A stretch of 64,000 nt of DNA from Sphingomonas hylomeconis (GTDB taxonomy: Bacteria; Pseudomonadota; Alphaproteobacteria; Sphingomonadales; Sphingomonadaceae): positions 248,001 through 312,000 of the forward strand of contig NZ_JANQBK010000001.1 of NCBI RefSeq assembly GCF_025370105.1, in the 5' to 3' direction. A program made the translations under genes and the position numbers. Of this stretch, positions 35,540 through 44,834 are shown one piece after another. Positions within the stretch are counted from its first letter, which is position 1, and every line of letters starts with the position of its first letter. The notes below the pieces were generated by a model. That model saw only the letters and a list, made by a program, of their open reading frames with translations, made no database searches and was not told the origin of the DNA.

Positions 35540-36754
35540 ATGGCTTCCGCTGCCGAACTCGATGCTCCTACCAGCCCGATCGACACATTTCGCGCCGAGG
35601 TGCGCCAATGGCTCGCCGAACATTTCCCGCCGTCGCTGAAGCATAAGGACAATGCGATGTCCGCGGTCGACGGGCCGACCGAACTGTCGGCCGAGGAACT
35701 GGCGTGGAAGGAGGCCGTCGCCAGCAAGGGCTGGGGCGTGCCGAGCTGGCCGGCGCAATATGGCGGCGCCGGGCTCGACAAGGCGCAGGTCCGCGTGCTG
35801 AACGAGGAAATGGGCCGGATCGGCGCGTGGAACCCGATCGGCGGGATGGGCGTGATGATGTTCGGGCCGACCCTGCTCGAATATGGCACCGAGGCGCAGA
35901 AGAGCGAGCATATTCCGGCGATCGCCAACGGCACGGTGCGCTGGTGCCAGGGCTATTCCGAGCCCGGCGCAGGCTCCGATCTGGCCAGCCTGCAGATGTT
36001 CGCCGAGGACAAGGGCGATCACTATCTCGTCAACGGCCAGAAGACCTGGACGAGCGGCGGGCAATGGGCCGACAAATGCTTTGCGCTGGTGCGGACCGAC
36101 AAAACGAAAAAGCATGAAGGGATCAGCTTCCTGCTGATCGACATGGATGCCGAGGGCGTCGAGGTGAAGCCGATCCGGCTGATCTCGGGCTCGTCGCCGT
36201 TCTGCGAGACCTTCTTCACCAACGTGAAGGTGCCGAAGGAGAATCTCGTCGGGCGCGAGGGCGAGGGCTGGACGATCGGCAAAAGGCTGCTGCAGCACGA
36301 GCGCTCCAGCCTGTCGGGCGGCGGATCGGCGCGGCTGTTCGCCGGCAAGCCGATCGGCGCGCTGGCGAAGGAATATCGCGGCGAGGACGACAAGGGCCGC
36401 GTGCCGGACCAGGATCTGCGCATGCGCATCGTGCGCCACGAGATGGACAGCCGCGCCTTCGCGCTGACGCTGCGCCGCGCGGCGCTGGAGGCGAAATCGA
36501 ACCAGGGCCCGTCGGCGGCGACCAGCATCATGAAGAATGTCGGCGCGCGCATCACGCAGGATCGCGCCGAGCTCGGCATCGAGATTATGGGCATGAACGG
36601 GCTCGGCTGGGAAGGCGAGGGGTTCAGCGCGGACGAGATCGCGCAGACCCGCACCTGGCTGTGGGGCAAGGCGGTGTCGATCTATGGCGGATCGACCGAG
36701 ATCCAGAACAACGTGATCGCCAAGCGCATCCTGGGGATGCTCGACCACCAGTAA
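35540..36754 (+). CDS. Acyl-CoA dehydrogenase (first of a pair)
   Basis: This 404-residue flavoenzyme shows the family pattern: YSEPGAGSDLASLQ and WTSGGQWAD around the FAD site, and the C-terminal IYGGSTEIQNNVIAKRILG. It oxidises an acyl-CoA to the trans-2-enoyl-CoA. AGGATGAGGA precedes the ATG. The next gene encodes a second, shorter member; a palindromic repeat lies between. Paired acyl-CoA dehydrogenases of this kind often form heteromers that act on steroid or branched acyl chains, which is a possibility, not shown. Confidence 0.92.
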   Translation: MASAAELDAPTSPIDTFRAEVRQWLAEHFPPSLKHKDNAMSAVDGPTELSAEELAWKEAVASKGWGVPSWPAQYGGAGLDKAQVRVLNEEMGRIGAWNPIGGMGVMMFGPTLLEYGTEAQKSEHIPAIANGTVRWCQGYSEPGAGSDLASLQMFAEDKGDHYLVNGQKTWTSGGQWADKCFALVRTDKTKKHEGISFLLIDMDAEGVEVKPIRLISGSSPFCETFFTNVKVPKENLVGREGEGWTIGKRLLQHERSSLSGGGSARLFAGKPIGALAKEYRGEDDKGRVPDQDLRMRIVRHEMDSRAFALTLRRAALEAKSNQGPSAATSIMKNVGARITQDRAELGIEIMGMNGLGWEGEGFSADEIAQTRTWLWGKAVSIYGGSTEIQNNVIAKRILGMLDHQ

Positions 36755-36758
36755 CATT

Positions 36759-36872
36759 CTCCCGCTCCCCGCCGGGGAGAGGGACGACAGGCAAAGCGAC
36801 GCCGGGAGCGGGGCAGGGCGGAGCGGGCGGTGGAACACCGTACTCCCCCGGCCTCCCCGGCGGGGAGAGGGA
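36759..36872. repeat. Palindromic repeat (CCGGGGAGAGGGA family) between acyl-CoA dehydrogenase genes
   Basis: Each end carries a CTCCCCG..CGGGGAG hairpin (CTCCCCGCCGGGGAGAGGGA and CTCCCCGGCGGGGAGAGGGA), facing in the same way as other repeats here. Its right end supplies the purine-rich box in front of the second dehydrogenase ATG. Confidence 0.8.
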
Positions 36873-36882
36873 GTTTTACGAC

Positions 36883-37950
36883 ATGGCCGTATTGAACGAA
36901 GAACAGACGATGCTGCGCGACATGGCGCGCGAATGGGCGGACAACGAGGCACCGGTGAGCGCGTTCCGCAAGGTGCGCAACGCCGCGCCGGCGGAAGGGT
37001 ATGACGCCGCGGCATGGCGCGCGATGGCGGAGATGGGCTGGGCCGGGATCGTCGTGCCGGAAGAACATGGCGGCTCGGCGTTCGGCTATCTCTCACTCGG
37101 CATGGTGCTCGAGCAACTGGGCCGCAACCTGACCGCCTCGCCGCTCGCCTCGACCGCGGCGGCGGCGGCGGCGATCGCGCTCGGCACGTCGGATGCCGCC
37201 AAGAGCGACTGGCTGCCGAAGATCGCCGCGGGCGAGGTGATCGCGACGCTGGCGATCGACGAAGGCCCGGTGCACGATCCGGCGAACATCGCCACCACCG
37301 TGTCCGGCGGCACGCTGACCGGCACCAAGGCGTTCGTCGCCGAGGGCGACAGCGCGCAGCTGTTCGTCGTCTCGGCCCAGGATGGCCTGTATCTGGTCTC
37401 GGGCGATCAGGGCGTGACGCGCGCGCCGCGCAAGATGGCGGATTCGCGCAGCCATGCGCAGGTCAGCTTCGCCGGCGCCGCGGCGGAAAAGCTCGGCGGG
37501 CCCGAGCTCACCCAGCAGGTGATCGATCTTGCCACCGCGGCGCTGGCGGCGGAGATGCTCGGCATGGCGGAACAGGCGTTCGCGGTGACCAACGACTATC
37601 TCAAGCAGCGCGTGCAGTTCGGCCAGCAGCTCTCGACCTTCCAGGCGCTGCAGCACCGCATGGCCAAGATGTTCACCGAGCTCGAACTGATGCGCTCGGC
37701 GGTCGAGGGCGCGCTGGAGGCGATCGACGCCAAGCGCAGCGACGTCGATCAGGCGGTGAGCCTGGCCAAGGCGGTGGCGAGCGACACGCTGCATCTCGTC
37801 AGCCGTGAAATGGTCCAGCTGCACGGCGGCATCGGCATGACCGACGAGCATGATGCCGGCCTGTATCTCAAGCGCGCGCGGGTGCTCGAGACGATGTGGG
37901 GCAATGCCGCATTCCACCGCGAACGCTTCGCCCGGCTCAACGGCTATTGA
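36883..37950 (+). CDS. Acyl-CoA dehydrogenase (second of a pair)
   Basis: The 355-residue protein is a shorter relative of the upstream enzyme. It has the N-terminal helical domain (NEEQTMLRDMAREWADNEAP), EEHGGSAFGYLSLGMVLEQL, and a C-terminal domain with YLKQRVQFGQQLSTFQALQH and QLHGGIGMTDEHDAGLYLKR; the catalytic glutamate position at the family level is not certain. The ATG at 36883 is preferred, since the upstream frame only continues into the repeat. It is probably co-transcribed with the first dehydrogenase. Confidence 0.9.
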   Translation: MAVLNEEQTMLRDMAREWADNEAPVSAFRKVRNAAPAEGYDAAAWRAMAEMGWAGIVVPEEHGGSAFGYLSLGMVLEQLGRNLTASPLASTAAAAAAIALGTSDAAKSDWLPKIAAGEVIATLAIDEGPVHDPANIATTVSGGTLTGTKAFVAEGDSAQLFVVSAQDGLYLVSGDQGVTRAPRKMADSRSHAQVSFAGAAAEKLGGPELTQQVIDLATAALAAEMLGMAEQAFAVTNDYLKQRVQFGQQLSTFQALQHRMAKMFTELELMRSAVEGALEAIDAKRSDVDQAVSLAKAVASDTLHLVSREMVQLHGGIGMTDEHDAGLYLKRARVLETMWGNAAFHRERFARLNGY

Positions 37951-37965
37951 GCCATCGCCGCACGG

Positions 37966-38004
37966 ACCGGCCGGCGCGCGTTTCGAAAACGCGTTCTGGC
38001 CGGT
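37966..38004. terminator. Long inverted repeat, possible terminator after the dehydrogenase pair
   Basis: ACCGGCC and GGCCGGT frame an inner GCGCGTTT..AAACGCG stem. There is no clean T tract after it (TCGGCTGTTT follows), so termination is only probable. It lies 15 bp after the dehydrogenase stop. Confidence 0.45.
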
Positions 38005-38152
38005 TCGGCTGTTTGAAACTATGACTTTTTGGCAACAGAGAGCGATCCGTAGCGTAATTTACCGATAGTAATGCTTGACGGGCGATCCGCGATCCTGTCA
38101 ATTCGAGGATAAGGTACGGAGCTATAAAGCCCCGACCGATCAGGAGAGAATG

Positions 38153-40999
38153 ATGCTCAGCAAGCAGTATCTGTCGGCGTGCGCCCTCACTGTCCTCGCG
38201 ATCGGGATGGCCACGCCGGCAGCGGCGCAGCAAACCGATGCTGCCACGGGCGCCCCATCCGAAGCCGCCGCCGCCCCGCAATCCGACGAGCTCGGCGCCG
38301 ATATCATCGTCACCGCCCAAGGCCGCGCGCAGGCGCTGGCCGACGTGCCGGTGGCGATCTCGGCGGTGAACGCCGAATCGCTGCAGAATTCCGGCGCCAA
38401 CGACATCCGCCAGCTCAACCAGCTGGCGCCGTCGCTGCTGGTCTCCTCGACCGGTTCGGAGGCCAATGGCAGCCCGCGCATTCGCGGCATCGGTACGGTG
38501 GGCGACAATCCCGGGCTGGAAAGCTCGGTGGTGGTGTTCATCGACGGCGTGTACCGCTCGCGCTCGGGCATCGGGCTCAACGAACTGGGCGAGATCGACC
38601 GGATCGAGGTGCTGCGCGGGCCGCAGGGCACGCTCGGCGGGCGTAACTCCTCGGCCGGCCTGATCAGCATCGTCAGCCGCCGCCCGTCGTTCGAATTCGG
38701 CGCCAATGGCGAGGCGACCTACGGCAATTACGATTTCGTCCGCCTGGCCGGCGGCGTCACCGGCCCGATCAGCGAGAAGATCGCGGCGCGGCTCGACGGC
38801 GTCTATGTCAAGCGCGACGGTTTCTACCGGGATGCGATCAACGACACCCGGGTCAACGATCGCAACCGCTATTTCCTGCGCGGGCAATTGCTGTTCGAGC
38901 CGACCTCGGACCTCAGCATCCGGCTGATCGGCGATTACAGCAAGCGTAAGGAATCGTGCTGCGGTGCGACCTATGTCGATTCCTCGGTCAATCCGTATAT
39001 CGGCAACGTCAACAATCCCGCCACGCCGCTCACCACCGGTCTGCCCAACGGCAACAACATCGTCAACGTGCTGCGTGATCTCGGACAGAATTTGGGCGCG
39101 CTCAACCAGGGCTATTCGCGCGACATCTCGGTATCCCGGGGCCGCAGTTTCGACGGCAAGACGCAGGACTGGGGCGTTTCGGGCCAGATCGACTGGGATC
39201 TGGGCGGCGTCAAGCTGACCTCGATCACCGCCTACCGCGACTATTACAACGCGCAGGGCGCCGACAACGACTATAGCTCGGTCGACATCCTGTACGCCGC
39301 CGCCGACGGCAACAACCGCCGCGCGTTCAAGACCTTCACGCAGGAAGTGCGGTTGCAGGGCACCGCGTTCGACGACAAGCTCGACTGGCTGGTCGGCGGC
39401 TTCTTCATGGACGAAAAGTTCCGCGGCAAGAGCAACCTCAAGTTCGGCAGCCAATATGGCCGCTTCGCGACGTGCCGGATCATCTCCGGCGGCGGGCTCG
39501 CCGGCCTCTATTCGCCGACCAGCCCGGGCTGCGTCGCGCCGGGGGTCGGGCCGGCCACGCTCGCCGCGGTCGGCGGGGCGGACATCGCCGCCGGGTTCCA
39601 GACGCTCGACGGGATCAACAATGTCGGCTCGACGGTGGACCAATATCGCCAGAACACGCGCAGCTTCGCCGCGTTCACACACAACATCTTCCACGTCACC
39701 GACACGCTCGATCTGACGCTGGGCCTGCGCTACACCGACGAGCGCAAGCGTTTCAGCGCGACGTTCGGCAACAACAATACCGGTTGCGTGACGCTGCAGA
39801 ACACGCTGACCGACGAGGCCAATATCACCGCGGCGCAGATCGCGGCGAACCCCGGGCTGGCGACGCGCCAGGCGCTGGCGCGCGCGCTGATCGGCCTGGG
39901 CTGCCAGGGCAATGCGACCGCCGAACTCAACGGCGTCAGCATCAACGACAAGCGGCACGAGGACGAGTTCACCGGCACCGCGATCCTGTCGTGGAAGCCG
40001 ATCGAGGACCTGATGCTCTACGGTAGCTTCTCGCGCGGCTATAAGGCGGGCGGCTTCAACTTCGATCGCTCGGCACTCAAGGCGCCGCTGCAGCCGATCG
40101 CCAACGGTACGCTGACCACGACCTTCGCGGCGCTGGGCGGCGCGCAGGCGCTGGTCGGCAATCTGCAGTTCGAGCCGGAAAAGGTCGATGCGTTCGAAAT
40201 CGGCGGGAAATACGCCACCGGGCCGTTCAGCCTGTCGTTCGCGGCGTTCCGCCAGCAGTTCAAGAGCTTCCAGCTCAACACGTTCGATGGCGCGGTCTTC
40301 CTGGTGCAGAACATCAACGGCTGCAACAGCTCGCTGAACGGCGGCGATCGCGATCAGAACACCTTCCCGACCGCACCGAACTTCAATGCCAATCCGGCGG
40401 CGAGCGGCCGGTGCGCGCAGGACGATGTCGGCTGGGGCGTGTCAGCGACCGGCGTCGAGCTGGAGGCGCAGCTGGTGCCGGCACGCGATTTCCGCGTCTC
40501 GGCCGGGCTGACCTATGCCGAGACGAAGTATCGCAAGGACCTGGTCGGCAGCAATTCCGGTGCGCCGCTCAGCCCGGCATTGCGCAAGCTGCCCGGCGAC
40601 AACCTGTCCAACGCGCCCGAGATCGTCGTGACCGGATCGGCCGCCTGGACGCCGCCGATCGGCGGCAGCGGGCTTTCCGCGCTGTTCTACGTCGATACGC
40701 GCCTGTCGAGCGACTATAATACCGGTTCGGATCTGTTCCTGCAGAAGGAGCAGGACAGCTTCGCGCTGGTCAATGCGCGGATCGGCCTGCGCGGCCCGGA
40801 TCAGCGCTGGGCGATCGAGCTTTGGGGCCAGAACATCTTCGACAAAAACTATGCGCAGGTCGCGTTCAGCTCGCCGTTCCAGGCCGGCACGGCAAGCGCG
40901 CCGTTCACCGATCCGCAATATCCGGCCGGGCGCCAGCTGACCTCGCAATACCTCGCTGAACCACGCACCTACGGCGTGACCTTGCGGGGCAAGTTCTAA
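38153..40999 (+). CDS. TonB-dependent outer-membrane receptor
   Basis: The 948-residue protein has a signal peptide (CALTVLAIGMATPAAAQ), the plug domain (about 45-190: DIIVTAQGRAQ as TonB-box-like start, RIRGIGTVG, VVFIDGVYRS, IEVLRGPQGTLGGRNSSAG) and a large beta barrel closing with TYGVTLRGKF. It resembles the sphingomonad receptor family of unknown substrates rather than a classical siderophore receptor. The AGGAG box fits the ATG at 38153 best (38150 is also possible). A terminator follows, then an MFS gene that may transport the same substrate across the inner membrane. Confidence 0.94.
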   Translation: MLSKQYLSACALTVLAIGMATPAAAQQTDAATGAPSEAAAAPQSDELGADIIVTAQGRAQALADVPVAISAVNAESLQNSGANDIRQLNQLAPSLLVSSTGSEANGSPRIRGIGTVGDNPGLESSVVVFIDGVYRSRSGIGLNELGEIDRIEVLRGPQGTLGGRNSSAGLISIVSRRPSFEFGANGEATYGNYDFVRLAGGVTGPISEKIAARLDGVYVKRDGFYRDAINDTRVNDRNRYFLRGQLLFEPTSDLSIRLIGDYSKRKESCCGATYVDSSVNPYIGNVNNPATPLTTGLPNGNNIVNVLRDLGQNLGALNQGYSRDISVSRGRSFDGKTQDWGVSGQIDWDLGGVKLTSITAYRDYYNAQGADNDYSSVDILYAAADGNNRRAFKTFTQEVRLQGTAFDDKLDWLVGGFFMDEKFRGKSNLKFGSQYGRFATCRIISGGGLAGLYSPTSPGCVAPGVGPATLAAVGGADIAAGFQTLDGINNVGSTVDQYRQNTRSFAAFTHNIFHVTDTLDLTLGLRYTDERKRFSATFGNNNTGCVTLQNTLTDEANITAAQIAANPGLATRQALARALIGLGCQGNATAELNGVSINDKRHEDEFTGTAILSWKPIEDLMLYGSFSRGYKAGGFNFDRSALKAPLQPIANGTLTTTFAALGGAQALVGNLQFEPEKVDAFEIGGKYATGPFSLSFAAFRQQFKSFQLNTFDGAVFLVQNINGCNSSLNGGDRDQNTFPTAPNFNANPAASGRCAQDDVGWGVSATGVELEAQLVPARDFRVSAGLTYAETKYRKDLVGSNSGAPLSPALRKLPGDNLSNAPEIVVTGSAAWTPPIGGSGLSALFYVDTRLSSDYNTGSDLFLQKEQDSFALVNARIGLRGPDQRWAIELWGQNIFDKNYAQVAFSSPFQAGTASAPFTDPQYPAGRQLTSQYLAEPRTYGVTLRGKF

Positions 41000-41051
41000 C
41001 GGAAACAAAACGTTACCGATCGATACACCCTAGTTGATGACTGACTGCCCT

Positions 41052-41083
41052 CCGCCCGGCATGATCGGGCGGGGGGTTTTTTT
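41052..41083 (+). terminator. Rho-independent terminator after the TonB receptor
   Basis: CCGCCCG and CGGGCGG form a stem around GCATGAT; further G residues and a run of seven or more T residues follow. It ends 14 bp before the next gene's ATG, so its T tract is close to that gene's ribosome-binding site. Confidence 0.85.
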
Positions 41084-41096
41084 ACGAGGACGCTGC

Positions 41097-42404
41097 ATGA
41101 CTTTGGCCACGACGCATCCGGAAATCGCCGATACGCTGGCGCTCAAGCGGCGCACCATGACGCTGGCGCTGCTCACCACGGTCTATTTCTTCAGTTATAT
41201 GGACCGGCAGATCCTCGCCATCCTGCTCGAGCTGATCAAGGCCGATCTCAAGCTCAGCGACGGCCAGCTGGGCGTCCTCTCCGGCCTCGCCTTCGCGATC
41301 TTCTATGCCGTGCTCGGCATCCCGGTCGCGCGGCTGGCGGACAAGGGCAATCGGCGCAACATCATCGCCATCGCGCTGGCGATCTGGAGCGTGATGACCG
41401 CGCTGTGCGGGCTGGCGCAGAATTTCGGGCAGTTGCTTGCGGCGCGGATCGGCGTCGGCGTGGGCGAGGCGGGATCGAGCCCGCCATCGCACTCGATCAT
41501 CGCCGATCTCTATCCGGCGGATCGCCGCGCCGGCGCGATGGCGATCTATTCGCTCGGCGTCGTGCTGGGCGCCGGCGTCGGCACGTTCATCGGCGGCACG
41601 GTGGCGCACATCTGGGGCTGGCGCGTGGCGATGCTGACGATCGGGCTGCCGGGCGTGGCGCTGGCGGTGATCGTGTATTTCTTCGTGGTCGAACCGCGGC
41701 GTGGCCTGTCCGACGTCGACCGGCTGGCGCACAGCCATCCGATGCCGAGCCTGGCGACCGGGTTCAGCACGATCTGGGCCAATGCCGCCGCGCGGCATCT
41801 GGTGATGGCGGTGACGATCACCTCGCTCGTCGGCTATGCGCTGAGCGGCTGGGGGCCGAGCTATCTGCAGCGCTCGCTGGGGCTCAGCGTGCTGCAGATC
41901 TCGCTCTACATCGCGCCGATCGGCACCGCGTTTGCCGCCTTCTCGGCGGTGATGGGCGGCAAGCTGGCCGATCGCGTCGCGCGCAAGCACGGGCTGCATG
42001 CGCAGAGCAGCATGGTGGCGTGGCTCAAGGTGATCGCGTTTCCGTTCGTGCTGCTGTTCTTTCTCTCCGACAATCTGGCGGTCGCGCTGTTCGGCTATTT
42101 CGCCTCGCTGCTGTTCGCCAGCTCCTATCTCGGGCCGACCTTCGCCCTGCTGCAGGGGCTGGCGCCGGTGCAGCTGCGCGCCTTGTGGGCGGCGATCACC
42201 TTGCTGGTGATCAATCTGCTGGGCCTGGGGCTCGGGCCGGCGGCGGTCGGCTGGCTCAGCGATGCGTTCCGCCCGACCTTCGGGGACGAGTCGCTGCGCT
42301 ATGCGTTGGTTTGTGTCGGCATGCTGACGCCCTGGGCGATCTTCCATTACTGGCGCGCCGGCGTGCTGCTGCATCGTAGCGAAAAGGTGACGGCGGCGGG
42401 CTGA
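41097..42404 (+). CDS. MFS transporter (spinster/sugar-phosphate-like)
   Basis: The 435-residue protein has 12 membrane segments with the N-terminal TTVYFFSYMDRQILAILLE and motif A as ARLADKGNRRN. The YMDRQ start is common in the spinster-like group of MFS proteins. The substrate is unknown. ACGAGGA precedes the ATG. It lies directly after the TonB receptor terminator, and 17 bp before rnr. The pairing with a TonB receptor suggests uptake of the same compound; this is inference. Confidence 0.9.
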   Translation: MTLATTHPEIADTLALKRRTMTLALLTTVYFFSYMDRQILAILLELIKADLKLSDGQLGVLSGLAFAIFYAVLGIPVARLADKGNRRNIIAIALAIWSVMTALCGLAQNFGQLLAARIGVGVGEAGSSPPSHSIIADLYPADRRAGAMAIYSLGVVLGAGVGTFIGGTVAHIWGWRVAMLTIGLPGVALAVIVYFFVVEPRRGLSDVDRLAHSHPMPSLATGFSTIWANAAARHLVMAVTITSLVGYALSGWGPSYLQRSLGLSVLQISLYIAPIGTAFAAFSAVMGGKLADRVARKHGLHAQSSMVAWLKVIAFPFVLLFFLSDNLAVALFGYFASLLFASSYLGPTFALLQGLAPVQLRALWAAITLLVINLLGLGLGPAAVGWLSDAFRPTFGDESLRYALVCVGMLTPWAIFHYWRAGVLLHRSEKVTAAG

Positions 42405-42421
42405 CACCCTACATCCGGGTC

Positions 42422-44701
42422 ATGCCCAAGAAATCCACCGGCTTGCCGACGCGCGAGCAGATCCTCGACTTTATCGCCACGTCCACCACGCCGGCCGGCA
42501 AACGCGAGATCGCCAAGGCGTTCGGCCTGACCGCGCAGGAGAAGATCGGGCTCAAGCAGCTGTTGAAAGACATGGCCGATGAAGGCCTGATCGACGGCGC
42601 CGGCGCGCGCGCGTTCCACAAGATGGGCGGCGTGCCGCGCGTCACCGTGCTGCGCATCGCGGATGTCGATGATGGCGGCAATGTCTGGGCGGTGCCGGAG
42701 AACTGGCATGCCGAGACGCCGCCGCCCAAATTGCGCGTGCGCGAGAAGGGCCGGCGTGGCGCGCTGGGGATCGGCGACCGCATCCTCGCACGCACCGAAG
42801 AAGCCGGGCAGGGCTGGATCGCGCATCCGATGAAGCAGCTCGCCAAGGGCGAGGAACTGGTGCTCGGCGTGCTGCGGCAGGAAGGCGGCAAATTGTGGCT
42901 GACCGGCGTCGAGAAGCGCGATCGCAGCGAATATCTGGTCGCCGATGCGGGGGGCGCACAGACGGGCGATCTGGTGCTGGCGGAGAAGGGCGGGCGGCCG
43001 CCGCGGATCACCGTGCGCGTGACGGAAGTGCTGGGCGATCCGTTCGCGCCGCGCAGCTTCTCGCTGATCGCGATCCACAAGCTTGGCATCCCGACGGTCT
43101 TCTCGCCCGAGACGCTGGCGGAAGCCGAGCGCATGGCAGCGCTGCCGCTCGGCGACGATCGCGAGGATCTGCGCGATGTGCCGATCGTCGCGATCGACCC
43201 GGCCGATGCGCGCGATCACGATGATGCGGTATGGGCGGCGCCGGACGACGATCCCGCCAATGAGGGCGGGTGGAAGGCGATCGTCGCGATTGCCGATGTG
43301 AGTTTTTATGTGCGGCCGGGGTCGGATCTGGATCGCGAGGCGAGGAAGCGGGGGAATTCGGTCTATTTCCCGGATCGCGTGGTGCCGATGCTGCCGGAGA
43401 TTCTGTCCGCCGAGGTGTGTTCGCTCAAGCAGGGTGTCGATCGCGCGGCGCTGGCGTGCCATCTGCGCGTGGACAGGAATGGCGAGCTGAAGAGCTGGCG
43501 GTTCACCCGCGCCGTGGTGCGGCTGGCGGCGAATATCGCGTATGAGGATGCGCAGGCGGTCGCCGACACGTTCTCCCGCGAAAGCGGGAGCCCAGAGCCA
43601 AGCAGCGCAGCGCCGGTGACCCTGGACCCCCGCGTGCGCGGGGGAACGATAGAAGAAGCGTTGCGGCCGCTGTGGGACTGCTGGCACGCCCTATACAAGG
43701 CGCGCGAGAAGCGTGGGCCGCTCGATCTCGATCTGCCCGAGCGCCGCGTCGTGCTCGACGAGAAGGGCCGCATCATGTCGGTCGCCCCGCGCGAGCGGCT
43801 CGATTCGATGCGGCTGATCGAGGATTATATGATCGCCGCCAACGTCGCCGCGGCCAAGGCGCTGGAGGGCAAGAAGGCGCCGGTGATGTACCGCGTGCAC
43901 GAGCCGCCGAGCCGCGAGAAACTGGTCGCGCTGAAGGACTATCTCAAGACCTTCGGCGTCGAGTTCGCGCTGGGGCAGGTGGTGCAGCCGCGCACGTTCA
44001 ACCATATCCTCGATAAGGTCGGCGATGTCGATTTCCGCCCGCAGATCATGGAGCAGGTGCTGCGCACGCAGACCCAGGCCTATTACGGGCCGATGAACCA
44101 TGGCCATTTCGGGCTGGCGCTGGGCAGTTACGGGCACTTCACCTCGCCGATCCGGCGCTATGCCGATCTGATCGTGCATCGATCGCTGGTGGCGGCGTTC
44201 AAGCTCGGGCCGGGCGGGCTGACGCAGGGCGAGGCCGAGGGGATGGAGCGGATCGGCGAGGGCATTTCCGCGCTCGAGCGGCGCGCGATGGAGGCCGAGC
44301 GCGACACGATCGACCGCTATGTCGCCGCGTTCCTGGCCGAGCGGGTCGGCGACGTGGTCGATGCGCGGATCACCGGGGTGACCAATTTCGGCTTCTTCGC
44401 GACGGTCGAGGGGATCGGCGGCGACGGGCTGATGCCGGTGCGCGATATCGGCGGCGAATATTTCCGCTTCGACGAGGCCGCGCGGACGCTGGTCGGCGAG
44501 CATTCGGGGACGACGTTTGCCAGCGGCATGCGGCTGCCGCTGCGGCTGGCGGAGGCGAACCCGGTGTCGGGCGGGCTGCGCTTCGAGATGGTCGATGGCA
44601 AGGCGGAGCGGGTCGATCGCGAGACGAAGGTGCGGCCGACGCGCGAGATCAAGCGGCGCGGGCGGCCGGCGAACATCCGGCACCAGGGGAAGAAACGGTA
44701 A
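42422..44701 (+). CDS. rnr: Ribonuclease R with an in-frame repeat insertion
   Basis: RNase R is a processive 3'-5' exoribonuclease that degrades structured RNA. The 759-residue protein has a winged-helix N terminus, cold-shock domains, the RNB catalytic domain (AIDPADARDHDDAV, and YGHFTSPIRRYADLIVHRSL) and a C-terminal S1 domain (DVVDARITGVTNFGFFATVE). Residues 384-409 (FSRESGSPEP... to RVRGGT) are encoded by a palindromic repeat inserted inside the RNB domain; flanking residues continue the family pattern. The frame is kept, so the protein is probably made. It ends at 44701 before another repeat. Confidence 0.95.
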   Translation: MPKKSTGLPTREQILDFIATSTTPAGKREIAKAFGLTAQEKIGLKQLLKDMADEGLIDGAGARAFHKMGGVPRVTVLRIADVDDGGNVWAVPENWHAETPPPKLRVREKGRRGALGIGDRILARTEEAGQGWIAHPMKQLAKGEELVLGVLRQEGGKLWLTGVEKRDRSEYLVADAGGAQTGDLVLAEKGGRPPRITVRVTEVLGDPFAPRSFSLIAIHKLGIPTVFSPETLAEAERMAALPLGDDREDLRDVPIVAIDPADARDHDDAVWAAPDDDPANEGGWKAIVAIADVSFYVRPGSDLDREARKRGNSVYFPDRVVPMLPEILSAEVCSLKQGVDRAALACHLRVDRNGELKSWRFTRAVVRLAANIAYEDAQAVADTFSRESGSPEPSSAAPVTLDPRVRGGTIEEALRPLWDCWHALYKAREKRGPLDLDLPERRVVLDEKGRIMSVAPRERLDSMRLIEDYMIAANVAAAKALEGKKAPVMYRVHEPPSREKLVALKDYLKTFGVEFALGQVVQPRTFNHILDKVGDVDFRPQIMEQVLRTQTQAYYGPMNHGHFGLALGSYGHFTSPIRRYADLIVHRSLVAAFKLGPGGLTQGEAEGMERIGEGISALERRAMEAERDTIDRYVAAFLAERVGDVVDARITGVTNFGFFATVEGIGGDGLMPVRDIGGEYFRFDEAARTLVGEHSGTTFASGMRLPLRLAEANPVSGGLRFEMVDGKAERVDRETKVRPTREIKRRGRPANIRHQGKKR
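43571..43648. repeat. Palindromic repeat inserted in the rnr coding sequence
   Basis: The insert begins TTCTCCCGCGAAAGCGGGAG then CCCAGAGCC, and ends CCCCCGCGTGCGCGGGGGAACG. Same architecture as the intergenic copy at 23544-23623 (minus strand) and shares GGAGCCCAGAGCC with 11020-11096. It is 78 bp, a multiple of three, with no stop in the reading frame. Confidence 0.85.
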
Positions 44702-44703
44702 CA

Positions 44704-44830
44704 CTCCTCCCCGGAACGGGGAGGGGGACCAGCGAAGCTGGTGGAGGGGCCGGGCCGACAACGCTCCGGTTGCGTTGCCGGCCCACCCCCTCCGTCAGCC
44801 TTTGGCTGCCACCTCCCCGTGCCGGGGAGG
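44704..44830. repeat. Palindromic repeat (CTCCCCG..CGGGGAG) between rnr and the reductase gene
   Basis: CCTCCCCGGAACGGGGAGG forms one hairpin and CCTCCCCGTGCCGGGGAGG another; the inner parts AGCGAAGCTGGTGGAGGGGCC and GGCAACGC-type segments also pair. It lies between convergent genes and may act as a two-way terminator. Confidence 0.8.
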
Positions 44831-44834
44831 ACAG

